A program made the position numbers and the translations under genes. Shown here piece after piece: positions 1 through 12,600 of a stretch of 64,000 nt of DNA. Position 1 is the stretch's first letter, and each line of letters opens with the position of its first letter. The DNA is from Sipunculus nudus (Eukaryota > Annelida > Sipuncula > Golfingiida > Sipunculidae): NCBI GenBank assembly GCA_026874595.1, contig CM049306.1, positions 31,241,519-31,305,518 on the forward strand, written 5' to 3'. Under the pieces are notes generated by a model. It saw only the letters and a list, made by a program, of their open reading frames with translations. It had not been told where the DNA came from and did not search any database.

Positions 1-900
1 TGCTGACAGTACTGTTAAATGGCATTCGGGTATTAAACGGCATGAAAACAAGTAAAAGAATGACAGGTGGCGCCACCTGTTTCTGGTACATGACAATACT
101 ATCAAAGATCTTTGATCAAGTTGATTTTTGGACCAATTCATGCATCCCTTATTGAGATATTAATGATTTTGTGTAATTTTCACCATATATGGCAATATTC
201 AAGGTCAAGCCCACTCTAATAGGAATGGTCATGACCCCAATTTATATAGATACATCATCACATAACCCATGTCTATGTATATGCATAATATGAAAGAAAT
301 CTGTCCATTAGTTTTTGACTTATAATGCTCACAGTAATGTTAAGTGGCAATGATGGGGTATTAAACAGCACAAAAACAAGTAAAAGAATAACAGGTGGCG
401 CCACCTGTTTCTGGTACATGACATTACTATCTGAGACCTTTGGTCAATTTGATTTTTGGACCAATCCATGCATCCTTTATTGAGATATTAATGATTTTGT
501 GTGATTTTCACCATATATGGCAATATTCAAGGTCAAGGCCACTCATAGGAAAGGTCATGACCCCAATTTAAATAAACATCATTCCATAACCCATATCTAT
601 GTATATGCATAATATAAAAGAAATCTGTCCATTAGTTTTTGCCTTATAATGCTCACAGTACTGTCAAGCAGCAATTTTATGGGGTACTAAACGGCACGAA
701 AACAAGTAAAGAATAATAGGTGGCGCCACAAGTTTCTGGAACATGACAACCCTTTCCATGATCTTCCATCAACTTGATTTTGGGATCAATCCATGCAAGA
801 TTTCTTGAGATATTTATGAATTTGTGTGATTTTCCCCAAAAAGGTCAAGGACACTCTCCTAGTCAAGGTCATGACCTCATTTTAAATAGGTGTCGTCATA
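1..900. repeat. Three-unit ~326-bp tandem repeat with palindromic core
   Basis: Three diverged copies of a unit lie head to tail. The 12-bp palindrome GGTGGCGCCACC occurs at 66, 394 and (last base changed) 719, giving spacings of 328 and 325 bp. Around it the units share the phrases 'tttctggtacatgac', 'ttgatttttgg', 'ccatatatggcaatattcaa' and 'gctcacagta'. The third unit is the most diverged and decays toward about 900. No coding potential is evident. The same core recurs in a different array near 15.8-16.5 kb. Confidence 0.85.
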
Positions 901-1007
901 TCTATTCATATACCAAGTTTGGTAAAGATCCATGAAATATTTTTTGAGTTATCGCGCCAACAAGATTTATATGCGGCTGCGGGGGCGGGGGGACCGGTAT
1001 GAAAACA

Positions 1008-1036
1008 TAGTATCCCCCCAACTTTGTCTGGGGATA
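1008..1036. repeat. Short inverted repeat beside the array
   Basis: The sequence reads GTATCCCC, a short spacer, then GGGGATAC, so it can form a small hairpin. It lies just right of the 326-bp array and may be part of the same interspersed element; that link is inference. Confidence 0.45.
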
Positions 1037-1129
1037 CAATAATACATGCTTAGGCTCATTTCCAATTTTCCTTATTGCATAATCAAATGGATCCATGCCA
1101 CAATTTTCATTTGTTTCACAGAGCAATGT

Positions 1130-2173
1130 TTACAAAATTGGCTTGTTCTAACATAATTATCAAATTTGGTTTATTCTAATTTGAAAATGAAAAATATTGA
1201 TTATTTTTTAACACCCTCATAGTTCAGTTAGTAAATCAAATGTATAATATCATACTTTGATCAACTCATCTCTACTATCTTCCTTTTTTATAATTTACAG
1301 GCATATTACAGTCACTTAGTTAAGATAACAATACTTCGACAAATACATAATCATTATAGTTAGGCTCCTGCATTATTCATGTAGCTGATAAACCTACATA
1401 GGCAACTCCAAATATGAGTACTGTGTATATTTCTCAAATAAAGATATACAAAAAAAAATAACTGTCGCTCAGTTTCTAAATTTTAGGTTTTTATAAAAAA
1501 TAAACTCATAATATTCAACTTTAGCTGAGCTCTGTGACCCACTGGTCCTTTTTTTAAAATTAAGGATCAAATAGTGAAATAAAGAATCTTATTGATTTGG
1601 TAACATACTGCTGTATTGCAGATTATATAGAACTTGCAATATTCTGCAAAAAATAATTCATGGTACAATAGCCAGAAAACTTTAGGGTAATAGTCTAATA
1701 TGGTAATGGTAGTAAATGATTGGTTGATCAAGTTATACCTTCCTAAAATCATTTAAATTTGACTGTTTCAATTTCATATATATACAATTTTACACATTAC
1801 TTCAGTGCTCACAGTATACTTTATATTAAATTTCAAGACTCGCAACAGCAAAAATTTATTTCTTAAATCACAATCAACACTACAATTTACAAACAGTTCA
1901 TTTTGAATCCCCTTACTGACATACCATTTATTTAGTTATTTACTGTATGACAGGTCTTACTGAGAGTGGATGGTATATAAAATTGTAATTTAAAAATATA
2001 CGTCGTTTTTTTTAACATGTCGCAGTAAACAACTGGTAAATCTAATGATGTAATGTCATGAACTGGTAATAAAAGCTGAATGCCCTTCCTTGAGCGATAA
2101 TAAAGATATTTCAACAAATGCAACAGTTTTTAAACCTTAAACTGAAGAATTATAACAAAAGATAAAGCATTAC
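1130..2173. other. AT-rich non-coding stretch, probably intron of the minus-strand gene
   Basis: No exon with good splice sites and coding character was found here. Since the exon at 2174-2434 ends in a splice donor reading leftward, this stretch is most simply its first intron. A phrase at about 1518-1550 ('tagctgagctctgtgaccca') resembles a dispersed short repeat also seen near 9736 and 18288. Confidence 0.4.
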
Positions 2174-2434
2174 CTCCGAATTTACAAACTGACATTTCTG
2201 TTTGTCACCCTGACCGTTTGACATCTGCGCAGAAGGGTTGTCACTACTGTCAGAAGGAGATGACATGTTTGTTATCTTCCTTTGATTCTGGGGACAAAAA
2301 CAGGCCACCGCACGTGTGAATATTTTAAACTTTTTAAAGTTGGGCCGGGAAAAGGGTCCTTTTAGATGAGTGGGAAACTGGAGAGAAGGCGCAGCTATGA
2401 AACGGAGAGGGTTTCCAAATAATCTGAACACCAT
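2174..2434 (-). CDS. First coding exon of an unidentified gene, mitochondrial-type N-terminus
   Basis: An 87-codon open exon begins with ATG at 2434 and ends GAG followed by a good donor (GTAATG) at 2173, in phase 0. A TAA lies directly upstream of the ATG in the same frame, which fixes the first possible start. The first ~45 residues are rich in Arg, Lys, Phe and Ser, lack acidic residues and look like a mitochondrial presequence (MVFRLFGNPLRF...). They are followed by a low-complexity Ser/Asp/Asn/Gln stretch (MSSPSDSSDNPSAQMSNG). The second Met at residue 57 could serve as an alternative, non-mitochondrial start. The rest of the gene would lie to the left, probably outside the window. I do not recognise the family. 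It is transcribed divergently from the C12orf56-like gene, with about 4 kb between them. Confidence 0.5.
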
Positions 2435-3231
2435 TTACAAAGAGCCAAATTATGCAATAAACTGGTCTGCTGTCAGAAGATGAAGCCTGCACTGGTCGTG
2501 TTTACATGTGCGGGACGTGTGACCTGAAGGTCATAGTGTGTCAGGTCAAATGGTCACCGCATTCACTTGTAATCGGGCATGCCCAAATATAGACTGGTCC
2601 TCTCACCTGTGAACCCTGTACTGCCACATGGTATGATTTGAATTACGAAGAACATTGTATAAAAGGGTTGCCGCCACCTCTAAAAGCAAACTTAATGAGG
2701 ACCCAACCAAAAGATTAAAAAAAATAGGGTGACAGTAAACAATTTCCCGGGAAAAAAACTGGTGTTTTATATTTGTATAAGAGTAAAATAATAATTAAGC
2801 TAATTAAATTTAATTATTATGTAGTTAGTATATAACTGGTAACTTTATATAACATTGATTTTATAAGAACGAAAACTGGACGTTTAATTAAACGGTTAGA
2901 CCCATTTTATATGTACCGTTTTCTGCTAGCAGATAAATCGAGCAAGAAGATACAAGTTGCTCAAGGCATTTCCATGAACGTTTTTCTGCGCTTGCATTCA
3001 GCGCGATGAAAAAAAGTCGATTTGTGTTTGACTTTTCTGCTCGCTTGTTTGCTCGTGATGTCATTTAGCCGTGCACGAGAACTCAATATCAGCAATACAA
3101 ATAGCTAAAATACAGCTATTGTATCTCTTTTGACCGTCTAATTCCAATAAATGCGACATTTCTATAGGGACATTTGATATAAAAAATAAACAGCGTGAAA
3201 ATGTGTGAACCATATATAGTTACTATAGAAT

Positions 3232-3866
3232 ACTTCTGAAGCAGGATTGTCGTGCGATGCCGTATTCAGTGTTTGCCTCAGATGGATACTTTATTTAAGT
3301 AAGTATTTGAGGCATACATTATTTAAGTTAGATGAGACTATATAAATACAAAGTGGAGGCAACTTAATTTTTTTACCTGTTTCCTCTTCTATATATAACT
3401 TTTACATATTCTGATATTATCATATTGATACAATTGATTATGGCTCTCTGATCTCTCATTGAACTCGTCCTTTTTTTCCATCCTGAACTTATATTTAAGA
3501 TATACTTATGTCGTGTCTGTCAGCAAAAATATGAAAACAATAAATTCTCTTCTTTTAGTTAGAATTAATACCTCAAAAGCAGGATTGTGTTATCAGTAGC
3601 CCTATATACTGCATGTGTTAAATTGCCTCAAATGGATACTTTATTTAAGTTTGGCGAAACTCGTGGAAGCACCATCATTTTTATATTTGTTTTCTGTTAG
3701 GCCTATATATAAATTTTACATATGCTGATATTATTATATAGATTCAAGGCGCTCTCTGAGATATCATAGAACTTCTCCTTTTTCTATGCTGAACTTATAT
3801 TTATGCTATACTTTATACCCTATTATAGCAAAAATAAGAAAACAATTAATGCTATGCATGTTTAAT
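3232..3866. repeat. Diverged direct duplication, two units ~340 bp apart
   Basis: Unit 1 (about 3232-3547) and unit 2 (about 3571-3866) share, in the same order, 'agcaggattgt', 'gcctca-atggatactttatttaagt', 'ttttacata', 'ctgatattat', 'gctctctga', 'ctgaacttatattta' and 'agcaaaaata-gaaaacaat'. No ORF runs through either unit. It may be a local duplication or two copies of an interspersed element. Confidence 0.75.
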
Positions 3867-4850
3867 TAAAGATACGCTGGCCTTTTGGCAAAATATACTT
3901 ACTGCCATGGAGGTGTTCATGGAGCATTTCTGCCTTCGTCTCTTTTTTCCCTAATATTCCATATTGAAATTTCGGAGGTTGCTGACCCAATTGAATTAAA
4001 ACTCTCAGAAATCAAAATTTTACACTGTGATAGATCTAATATCAACAATATTATATAACATATGTAGGCCTACTTTTAACCTCTTAATATATATATGGAA
4101 GGTTTTGCTGTTTTACAGTCATGTTTTAGCTTGACTTTCAAAATTTAAAGTCCAGAACCAGCACGGTAGGCTATGTGGAATATGTCTATTTATAAGTATG
4201 GCTAGATTCGATATATAATAATATTAATTAAGTCCATTAATTATTTAGACAATAGCTCGGGTTTAGCGAGCAGAAACGTGCATATGGAAAAGCTGTTCAG
4301 CGCGCTTTCCTGTTTACTGAATTCTCTTTTTGATTTTTTTTTTTTCAATTTGGAAAATTGCTCTTTCTCCAAGTACATGCACCCTCTGCAACCATCAGTC
4401 GCATGTGCGGGCCCGCATGAATCAGGAGCACACGGCAACGCAGGGAACCAACCAATGGAACTGTGGGGGCAATTCGAGGTGTTCGTCGACATACAGTGGA
4501 TTTGCCGTTTCTTCCCTTTTCTTCTTTAAAACGCTTGCAGCGGACATTTGGTATCAGTTAGGCTAAGAAGCATAATGGAGTCCTCCACCTTTTATTTTAT
4601 TTTACTTTAAAAATAAAAATAAAATAAATTCATAAATAAAATAAAATATAATTGATTAATTTCATATAGGCCTAAAAGAACTGTATTGCTAAGAATATAA
4701 TAAAATATAATATAAATTAAGATATAATGTGATGTATTCATTTCACATAAAATAATGGTATTGCTTTTAATCATAATATAATAATTTATACACGCTATTA
4801 ATCAGGAAATGTATAATATGTTGTTAGTGTGAACATTTTATTTTATTTTT

Positions 4851-4951
4851 ATAGATTAATAGATTAATAGATTAATAGATTAATAGATTAATAGATTAAT
4901 AGATTAATAGATTAATAGATTAATAGATTAAGATAAGATAAGATAAGATAA
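4851..4951. repeat. Microsatellite: 8-bp ATAGATTA array joined to a 5-bp AGATA array
   Basis: About nine near-perfect copies of an 8-bp unit run from 4851 to about 4930, followed by four or five copies of AGATA. The AGATA part reads TTATC on the minus strand and forms the 3' tail of the adjacent minus-strand LINE fragment, so the longer array probably grew from that tail. Confidence 0.9.
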
Positions 4952-5797
4952 CATTTATTAGCCTTCAGTTCCAGGAATTTGTCGTTGACTTGCAATTCAT
5001 TACATAAAAAATAAATAAGTAAATAGATAGATAAATACATAAAAATAATACACAAAAATACATAAAATTCACACATAACATATTGACTATGCATGTAAAA
5101 TTAAGCATGTAAAAATGATAAAACAGATAATTCTGCAGGTAAAACACATAATTCGAAACATTTAATTTCTAAGAGGGTTGTGAGTTAAAAAGTTTAATAC
5201 TGTGTGGTACGAGAGACTTTTTAAAACGAGTTGTTCTGCAGAATATTGTATCTAGGCGTTTACCTGAAGGTAAAAAAACGGAACTATGAATATAGGGGAT
5301 GTGTTGTGTCATTCATGACCTTAGATATGAAGGCCATTGTTATGGTTTCACAGATTTCCTGGTGTGTGGCAAGAGAAGTACCAGTTTTTCTACTACTTCT
5401 CTTCCTGGTATTATTCAACTGTTTCTTTAACATATCAGATATATTTGTAAACCAGCACTCCAGTGAATAAGTAAGGACACTGGAAATTACTGAATTATAA
5501 AACATGGTAATTATGGTTTTGTCAATATTAAGATAATAAAGGTAATATAATCTTTTGTTTGCTTTCTTGGATTGATTCAACACATGTTCTTTCCAATTCA
5601 GACTTCTGTCAATAATACATCCTAAGTATTTATAATCTTCTACAATATCAACATCTTCATTTTTTATAGCAACTGGGGTATTTACAGATTTTGATCTCCT
5701 AAAATCAAAGACTACTTCTTTAGTCTTCTTTACATTTAACTGAAGGTAGTGTTCCTCACAAAGACATGATAAGTGAAATTTTACCAGCTTGGAAGAA
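4930..5797 (-). mobile_element. 5'-truncated CR1/Rex1-like LINE, C-terminal reverse transcriptase remnant
   Basis: On the minus strand from about 5797 the translation gives a continuous C-terminal RT region: ...LCEEHYLQLNVKKTKEVVF, then YKYLGCIIDRSLNW, then KKANKRLYYLYYLNIDKTII and FYNSVISSVLTYSLECWF. These are the palm-end and thumb motifs of non-LTR retrotransposons of the Rex1/CR1 group. An in-frame stop follows HPLYS near 5284, and the reading resumes one base out of frame as FLPSGKRLDTIFCR and ends at QPS-stop near 5168. The 3' end is an AATAAATG sequence followed by (TTATC)n. The catalytic palm is missing, so this is a dead 5'-truncated copy. Subfamily assignment is approximate. Confidence 0.85.
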
Positions 5798-6239
5798 AAA
5801 AATGTGCTTTAATTAATTTTCTTGAAATTGTGTATTATGCCAAATACATAATTTAGTCCATTATCCTTACCTTTAAGAATGCTATTTTCTATGTTGTGTC
5901 ATAGCCCAAATTACCAACATTGTCAAAGAACTGGTCTTCATAAAAAAAAGTTATCCAGAAAAAATAGGAGCGGCGAATCCATGGATTAACAATTCTTTTG
6001 CTGTGGCCTAAAGTATGGAAAACATGTTGTCGTACGTACCTATAAAACCTCCCGGAGCCTCATTATCATCTCGTATTCTTTTGTTCATGTTTTCTTTTAA
6101 AGTGCTTTATAACTAGTTGATTATAAAATACACTGAATAATTATTTTCTCACGATAATGATGCTAAATATTATATATATATATAAATCTGTAGATCACGT
6201 GTTGAGATTATATGCAGATTAAGGCCTTGACCTCCGACC
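5798..6239. other. Intergenic sequence upstream of the C12orf56-like gene
   Basis: AT-rich with no supported exon. A (TA)n run lies at about 6170-6182 and a perfect E-box, CACGTG, at 6196-6201, about 225 bp before the start codon. No TATA box could be placed with confidence. Confidence 0.4.
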
Positions 6240-6423
6240 TGTCACGGGTCAGGACTTGACGCTAAGGGAATGTAAACAAGAGGAGGGAACGCACAAGTGC
6301 TACTGTTTGAACATAAGTATGTGGTACCATGTGAACTGAGGCCCCCTTCGATACGATACCGACGCTGTGCCTGTGAGATACGTGAGTGCTTCTGTCCAGA
6401 ATAGAATACTCATTGGGTAATGT

Positions 6424-6672
6424 ATGGCGCGGACTGCCACAGATATCAGTGTTAAGAAAAACAGCAAACTTGAAGCTTTCCTGAAGAAAAATTTGAACCC
6501 CAACACGTACGAGCGTATACGTTGCTATGAGTCGTGTATTGTGTGCTCTGAGAGAGAGGACAAGGCCTTCAAGTATGTTATACTGGGCGATGAATGGATA
6601 TACTTGACAGAGAATCCCCCCAAGAAAATTTACGAAGCAGTACATTTAAAAGATGTGATATCGGTGGACTTG
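6424..6672 (+). CDS. C12orf56: C12orf56 exon 1 (residues 1-83)
   Basis: It starts at ATG 6424 and ends TTG before GTAAGT, phase 0. It carries the most conserved block of the protein, YVILGDEWIYLTENPPKKIY, an N-terminal domain with a predicted beta-rich pattern. The 5' leader begins somewhere upstream of 6424; its start could not be placed. Confidence 0.9.
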
Positions 6673-9600
6673 GTAAGTGGAGGACCTGTTTATAACACCT
6701 TTTAATTTGACCTGGGGTCAAAGCTAGCCTAATTCAGTAATTGCTATTTTTAGTGTTAATGACTAATGAGTAATGTTATTAACACTGACTTTACACTTTC
6801 ACATGTGCAAGTCCTAATCATCATTTAATAATTCCTATTGCCAGATAATAAGGCAGTTGAAAAAATGAATGGCAGTGTTTTTTAATTATTTAAATATTTG
6901 ATGTCTTCGATTCTTACTATTACTAATTTATCAAATCTGCCATTTACTTTAATATCCAATCGAATTATATGTTTATTCACTCATACTTTAAATATTAAAA
7001 TATTTAAAAATAATTTCATGGTAATGTTTAACTAAATGATTTCATATCCTTTGAAAAAGAAGAATACCGGTAATATATATGTATTAATTAATATTGTATT
7101 TTTGATGGTCTCAGTATGAAATGATAACTGATGAAACGATATCCAATATATGATACGACTAAGAATATAAGTAACAAATGATGAATTTATATTATGTTAA
7201 ATCAGTTGGTTCATAAATTTTACATAAGAAATACTGCCACTGTGATTGGTACTAGAATTATTATTTTATTAATTGAATATCTTAAAGTTAATATATTGAT
7301 GGGATAAGTTTAAAGTTTCCATGTTGGCAGAACTTATAGATGTAAGAAAAATAAAAGCAGCATTTTGTAAGATTCATATGTGGTCATTGAAAAAAAAGGA
7401 ACAAGTTAAAATTCAGAAATTATAAAAGAGTTTACAAAAAAAAATTATTCTGTTGATGGGCTGATGATCGATCAGGTCGATATAGACGATCCAATGATCA
7501 ATCTTGCAGTGCCATAATTGATGGTAGATAATTGCACATAACTTTGGCTTTTTGAAGATAAACTGTGTTCATATATATAAATTATGTAAGCACACTAGAG
7601 AAAAGTCTACATTAACAAAACACTTAATACCTAAACAAATTCACAGACTAGTAGGCTGTAGAATTATGACATTATTAGCCTGCATGAAGGCCTACATATT
7701 GATCAGCTGAGATGATGTACTGGGTTTTATGGTCAGAAAGTTCACACTTCTAAACAATTGATTATTTCTGATTTCAATATCAGTCGGCAGAGGTCCACCT
7801 ATTTTTACTGGTGATTGATTATTAAATTACAACTTATTTCCAATACTAAGTCAGTCTAAAAGCTGTCACTGTTCCTTTTTTATTACACAATTGATTTAGT
7901 AATTTAGTCATTATTTTTGGATGCTCTGCCTTATTCTGTGTCCTCAGCCAAACCTTCAGAACCCATTGAAAGGTGACCATAAATTTATATTCAGCCTGAA
8001 TTATTTTCAAAACTAAAAGAAGTTCAAGATGGTTATTTATAGTTTAAGAGACCATTCATTTACAAAATACACAATATGATGTAATCACCCTGTGGTGTCC
8101 AGTAATTGTCTTGATGAAGTACATTCAGTGCTTGACAGTAGGAATTGTGTGGGTATCAATATATCAGATTTGATATATATATATATCTCTTGTGTAATAT
8201 TAATTACATAAGAAAAGTTGTCTATTTCCAGTCCATATTATGGCATATATATATGGATATATATGTGTGTTTTTGCATTATTAATTCATTAACGTGTTTA
8301 ATATATTTACATTGTAAAAGTATGTTTGACAAAAGTTTATATTACAAAGGAAATATGTCAACATTACATGGTAAGGATCTTGCTTATTGTTGACAGTACT
8401 CAAAGAAACATTTAAAATAAAAATTTTTTTCTAGCCCTCACATATACAAATAACTCGGCAAAAAGATAATTCTTTTTGCCATTTTTCATATGATAAGGCG
8501 GCTGTTCTTGAAAAATAATACTGTTCATTTGACTCTTTATCTTCCTGCAGTAATCACAAGATGTATAAGGAGAGAATATAAATAAATTATCAATATAGTT
8601 TAGTACATCTTTCTTTCTTTGTGTAGAGATATTTTTTGTACCATTATTCATTGAGTAGAGCTGCAGATTTCCTTTGACGGACCTTTGATATATATATTCT
8701 AATTCTATTATGACTACTTGAATATTCCTTTCCTAACTAACAACCCAAGGCATGTCTGTAAACATGGTAGCTCAGCTTTTACTTTCAGTCTCTCACTGAC
8801 CTATTTAGATGTCTAAATTTGTAACAGAAACCTTAGTTTTACTACAGTAAATCAGTTTCAGTCACATTTGACAAAATATAAATAAAATATTGATATATGA
8901 AAACTATCACATTACACAATAGGTGCAAAATGCATACATATATACTATAATAATAGTAATATCTATCAACCCTAGTATTCATGTAATTTTAAGTTAAAAC
9001 ATACTGGTTAGTCATACGATTTGTGGATATCAGTGAAATAGGTACATTCATTTTGAAGTACATTTACTCAAATGCATAATTTATAATGAATAAAAAACAA
9101 TTCAGATGTCAATGCCATTTTTACACAAATTTGACTCCAGCGTCATCATTTGATGTCATTATTGATATTTGTAAGATTTTTGGACTGGCTGGTAAGCACC
9201 AAAAAGAGGCAGAACTCATGTGGATGACCAGTTGAAAAAACAGGTTTTACAATTATGAACTTATAATAAATTCATTCATGAGTCTGTTACATATCAAGTG
9301 AAGCCACCACTTCTCCTAAATTTGACAAAAAAATCATGCTTGGGAGTTTCTACTGTACCTTGGTGCTGTGTAGGTATGTTTAGGCTTAAGTGTTACCTAC
9401 AACAATATCAAACAATCAGAAAGCACGTTTTTGGTTGCTATGCAATGGCTGCTAGACCTAACGACAGGGGCTTCTTGCCTGGCTATCTCAAATATTAAGT
9501 AAATAATAAAGAGATCGACCATATAGTGTGAAAAATTCTAGAAAAATGTCAGGTAGTCATAGTATTAATATCAGGCTGTCGACATCGAATCCACTTATGT

Positions 9601-12600
9601 TATTTTACACATGACCGTTCATCCCAGCATTTGTTTATCTGAACAAAAACCTTGTCCCCTGAGATGTTTGGATGAATGGCGCTCCACCGTATATATAAAA
9701 AATAAGTATATTTTGCATTTGCTAAAATTTGCCAAAATTCAGCTGAGCGGCGTGACCCATGGGTCCCTTGATCATGGTTTGCCTGTAGCTAGGGTCAGCA
9801 CTCTATAGGTTTAATGACCACAGCCATGTATTATTCAGAAATGGGTACTATAAATTGTGGACCATCCGCAGGATTGATGGGAAGGCTGTGCCCCACAGCT
9901 CTGTATCACTGACAAATGCATTTTTGAAGTTCCTTGGTGTTATGACCCATTATTTGGGGAGATTACACATCCAGGACTGGCAGGTGTGGCTGTTACCTGG
10001 CCTGGGTAAAACCTGGATATAATTGACAAGAAGTGAGCAACCTTCCTGTCACATAGTCCTAAACTGAAAGGGAATTCTGTGGATGTACATAGAATTAAGA
10101 ATGCCTAGCAGTTACCTAAAAAATATTTAAAAAATGTCAAACCTACACAAATTCAAACACTTAATCAAATTTCTTAGATATTATTTGGCATAAAAACACT
10201 TAAAAAGTCACTCATCTGATCAGAAAAGCCACCAAAGTATGGTTTTTCTTTATGAGACACATCAGGTGAGAGCAGTGACCCTGGAACTGGCCACAGGGTA
10301 GAACTTTAGCTAATGTTAGCTGTACTTTGGTAGTTTAAGTTAGCTCCCAAACTAAATCGTGACGCTGGTCTAGTTTTATTCTCTATCTGGCAGTCAGAAC
10401 ACTTTTGATTATTAATTTACAGCCAACCTTACACGAAGTGAAAATCCTTTCATGAATAGTCCATGACAATCTCTTTGTTGCTGGCAGCAGGGCTTGCTTG
10501 CTAACATGTAACAAAGCAGAGAGAAGAGGGTCTGCTGCCAGGCCTAGTCAAAGGAGCACTTAAATATTCATTGAAGTATTTTTAGTAGATTTTCTGTTTG
10601 GTTCCGTGGTTATAATATTCCTTTACTACATCATAAAGTATTTGTGATTGTTCAGTTTAAGTGATAATGTACAGTTTTCATGGCAAATCAAGTTACAAGT
10701 AAATAAAACAGTACTTTTTTCATTCATCAAATATGTTAAATAATGAGTTCAAATGTGAAAATAATTGTTTTTTATAACTAGAGTTTTAGTCTGAGCCTCC
10801 CTCCACTAGGATTCCTACTGAAGTAGGATGTTAACTAAAACGTTCTTGTGTTCCTGTGTACACACTGCCATTGGGCAACAATCTTTTTCGCGGGTAAGTC
10901 CTAGAATAAAGCCAGCCCCTAATACCAATGAATACTCCCACATGGGAGAGGAAGCAGTTGAATAAAAATATGTTATGTAGATTCAGATAACCTCCAAAAT
11001 TTAATGAATTGTTCATTAGCTGTTACCCCAACCCTCCACAAAACTTCTCCATAATATGTACAGAACATTTTGCTAAAAAATTTTGATAATTATTTAAAGT
11101 TTTAGATATTTATAATTGTAATATTCCTATATTAAAAAGATTTCTATAGTTTTAGTTTTATTTTCATTCATTATTAATTATATGTTATTTTATATACATT
11201 GTATATTTTTACAGAAAACTTATTATATTCAAATTTAAGAACTATAACTTTTTAAAGATAAATTATCATAATTTCAGTGCTCATGATTGTAAAATTCAGA
11301 TAAGTAATGTTTGGATAATAAATATTCCAAGGCTATTTTAGTGAACCCTCCAATGCAGTGGAAAAATACATATCCAGTACATGAAAACAAAATTAGTTTT
11401 CATTTGGGCTGCTAAATCCAAGGTTTATGAGGCCTGTGGGAATTTGTTGATTTCCATTAGTCAGAAACGCTTACCAATTGGGTCCTTTTTGTAGCCGCAT
11501 TTTCTAGACACAGATTAATTCAATCTGATTAATAGATTGCCTACTTGTTGTTATGAAAATCTTTGTGTCAGCAAGGAGACCCATATACTGTGGTTCCCTT
11601 TTTTCGCGAGGGTTTCAAATTCGCGATGTTCGCAAAATATGAATTATTGCAAAAATGAAATAAGAATAATGAATAAGAGATCCAATCGTTGAACGCAAAG
11701 GTGAAAAGTAAAAGGCTGACATTATGAATAAAAATAGATCGTGTATGTTCAAATATTGGTATTTTAAATATATGTTTCCAATTGTCTTTCCAATTTCCAA
11801 AATTTTTGTTAATAAGATTTTGTGTACATATTATATGATACAATTAACTCACATAATAAGGGTTATACTCTGTGTATGTGTCTTTCATAATGAGAGATCC
11901 CGAAAAATGAAACCCTCGCTAAACAGTGTTAATGTGTAAATCGCGAAATATTGACCCCGCAAATATGAAGCCAACCACAGTATGTGTAGTATTATTGTAC
12001 TAGTATTTTGAAAATGTATCAAATGTGGTCAGCTTAGAATAGTTACAGGTCACTAGAACTGAAGGCTTTTTGCACCTGTTTAGGTACAATTGGTCCCCTA
12101 ACGTACAATCACTCATTTGTTGTTCATCAGTGGACAAAGTACATTTGACATTTGCATTACCCCATTTGACACTGATAATAGCTATTTAGCTGGTCCAGTG
12201 TAATACACACCACCTGTCAACCATTGATTGTGTAACACAGAGGTCCGATATTAAATGTAAAGGCCAGTTGAATAAAGGGTGATCTGTTGTTCTTGTATTG
12301 CCTAGTATAATTGCTATTTTTAGCTGAGGGAGTATTCAATATACCACACACTAAATCCATCATGTAATTGTGTTTATGGTTGATTGATTATGTACTTGTA
12401 TGTTTACTTATGGGGCTAGGCCATGTAGCAATAGGGCTGCTTTTGGTCAATTTTGGGTTCAAGCTAAAAGCAGTAATGAAGAATAGATGAGCGTAGCAAA
12501 TATGTGATATGTTGATATATTTGCCACATGTAGTCACCTAGTTTGTGGGTCTCTGTGTCCTGTTTTTGAGATTGTCTGGAAGTGGAACTGTTTTGGTGAT

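Noticed and set aside
902-1126. 74-codon minus-strand ORF with a plausible-looking MDPFDYAIRKIGNEPKHVL segment
   Set aside because: It runs into the inverted repeat and the tandem array, has a Pro-rich tail from G/C-rich repeat sequence, and no acceptor in phase with the exon at 2174 could be supported.
6262-6645. 127-codon minus-strand ORF
   Set aside because: It is the antisense shadow of C12orf56 exon 1, with no protein-like motif of its own.
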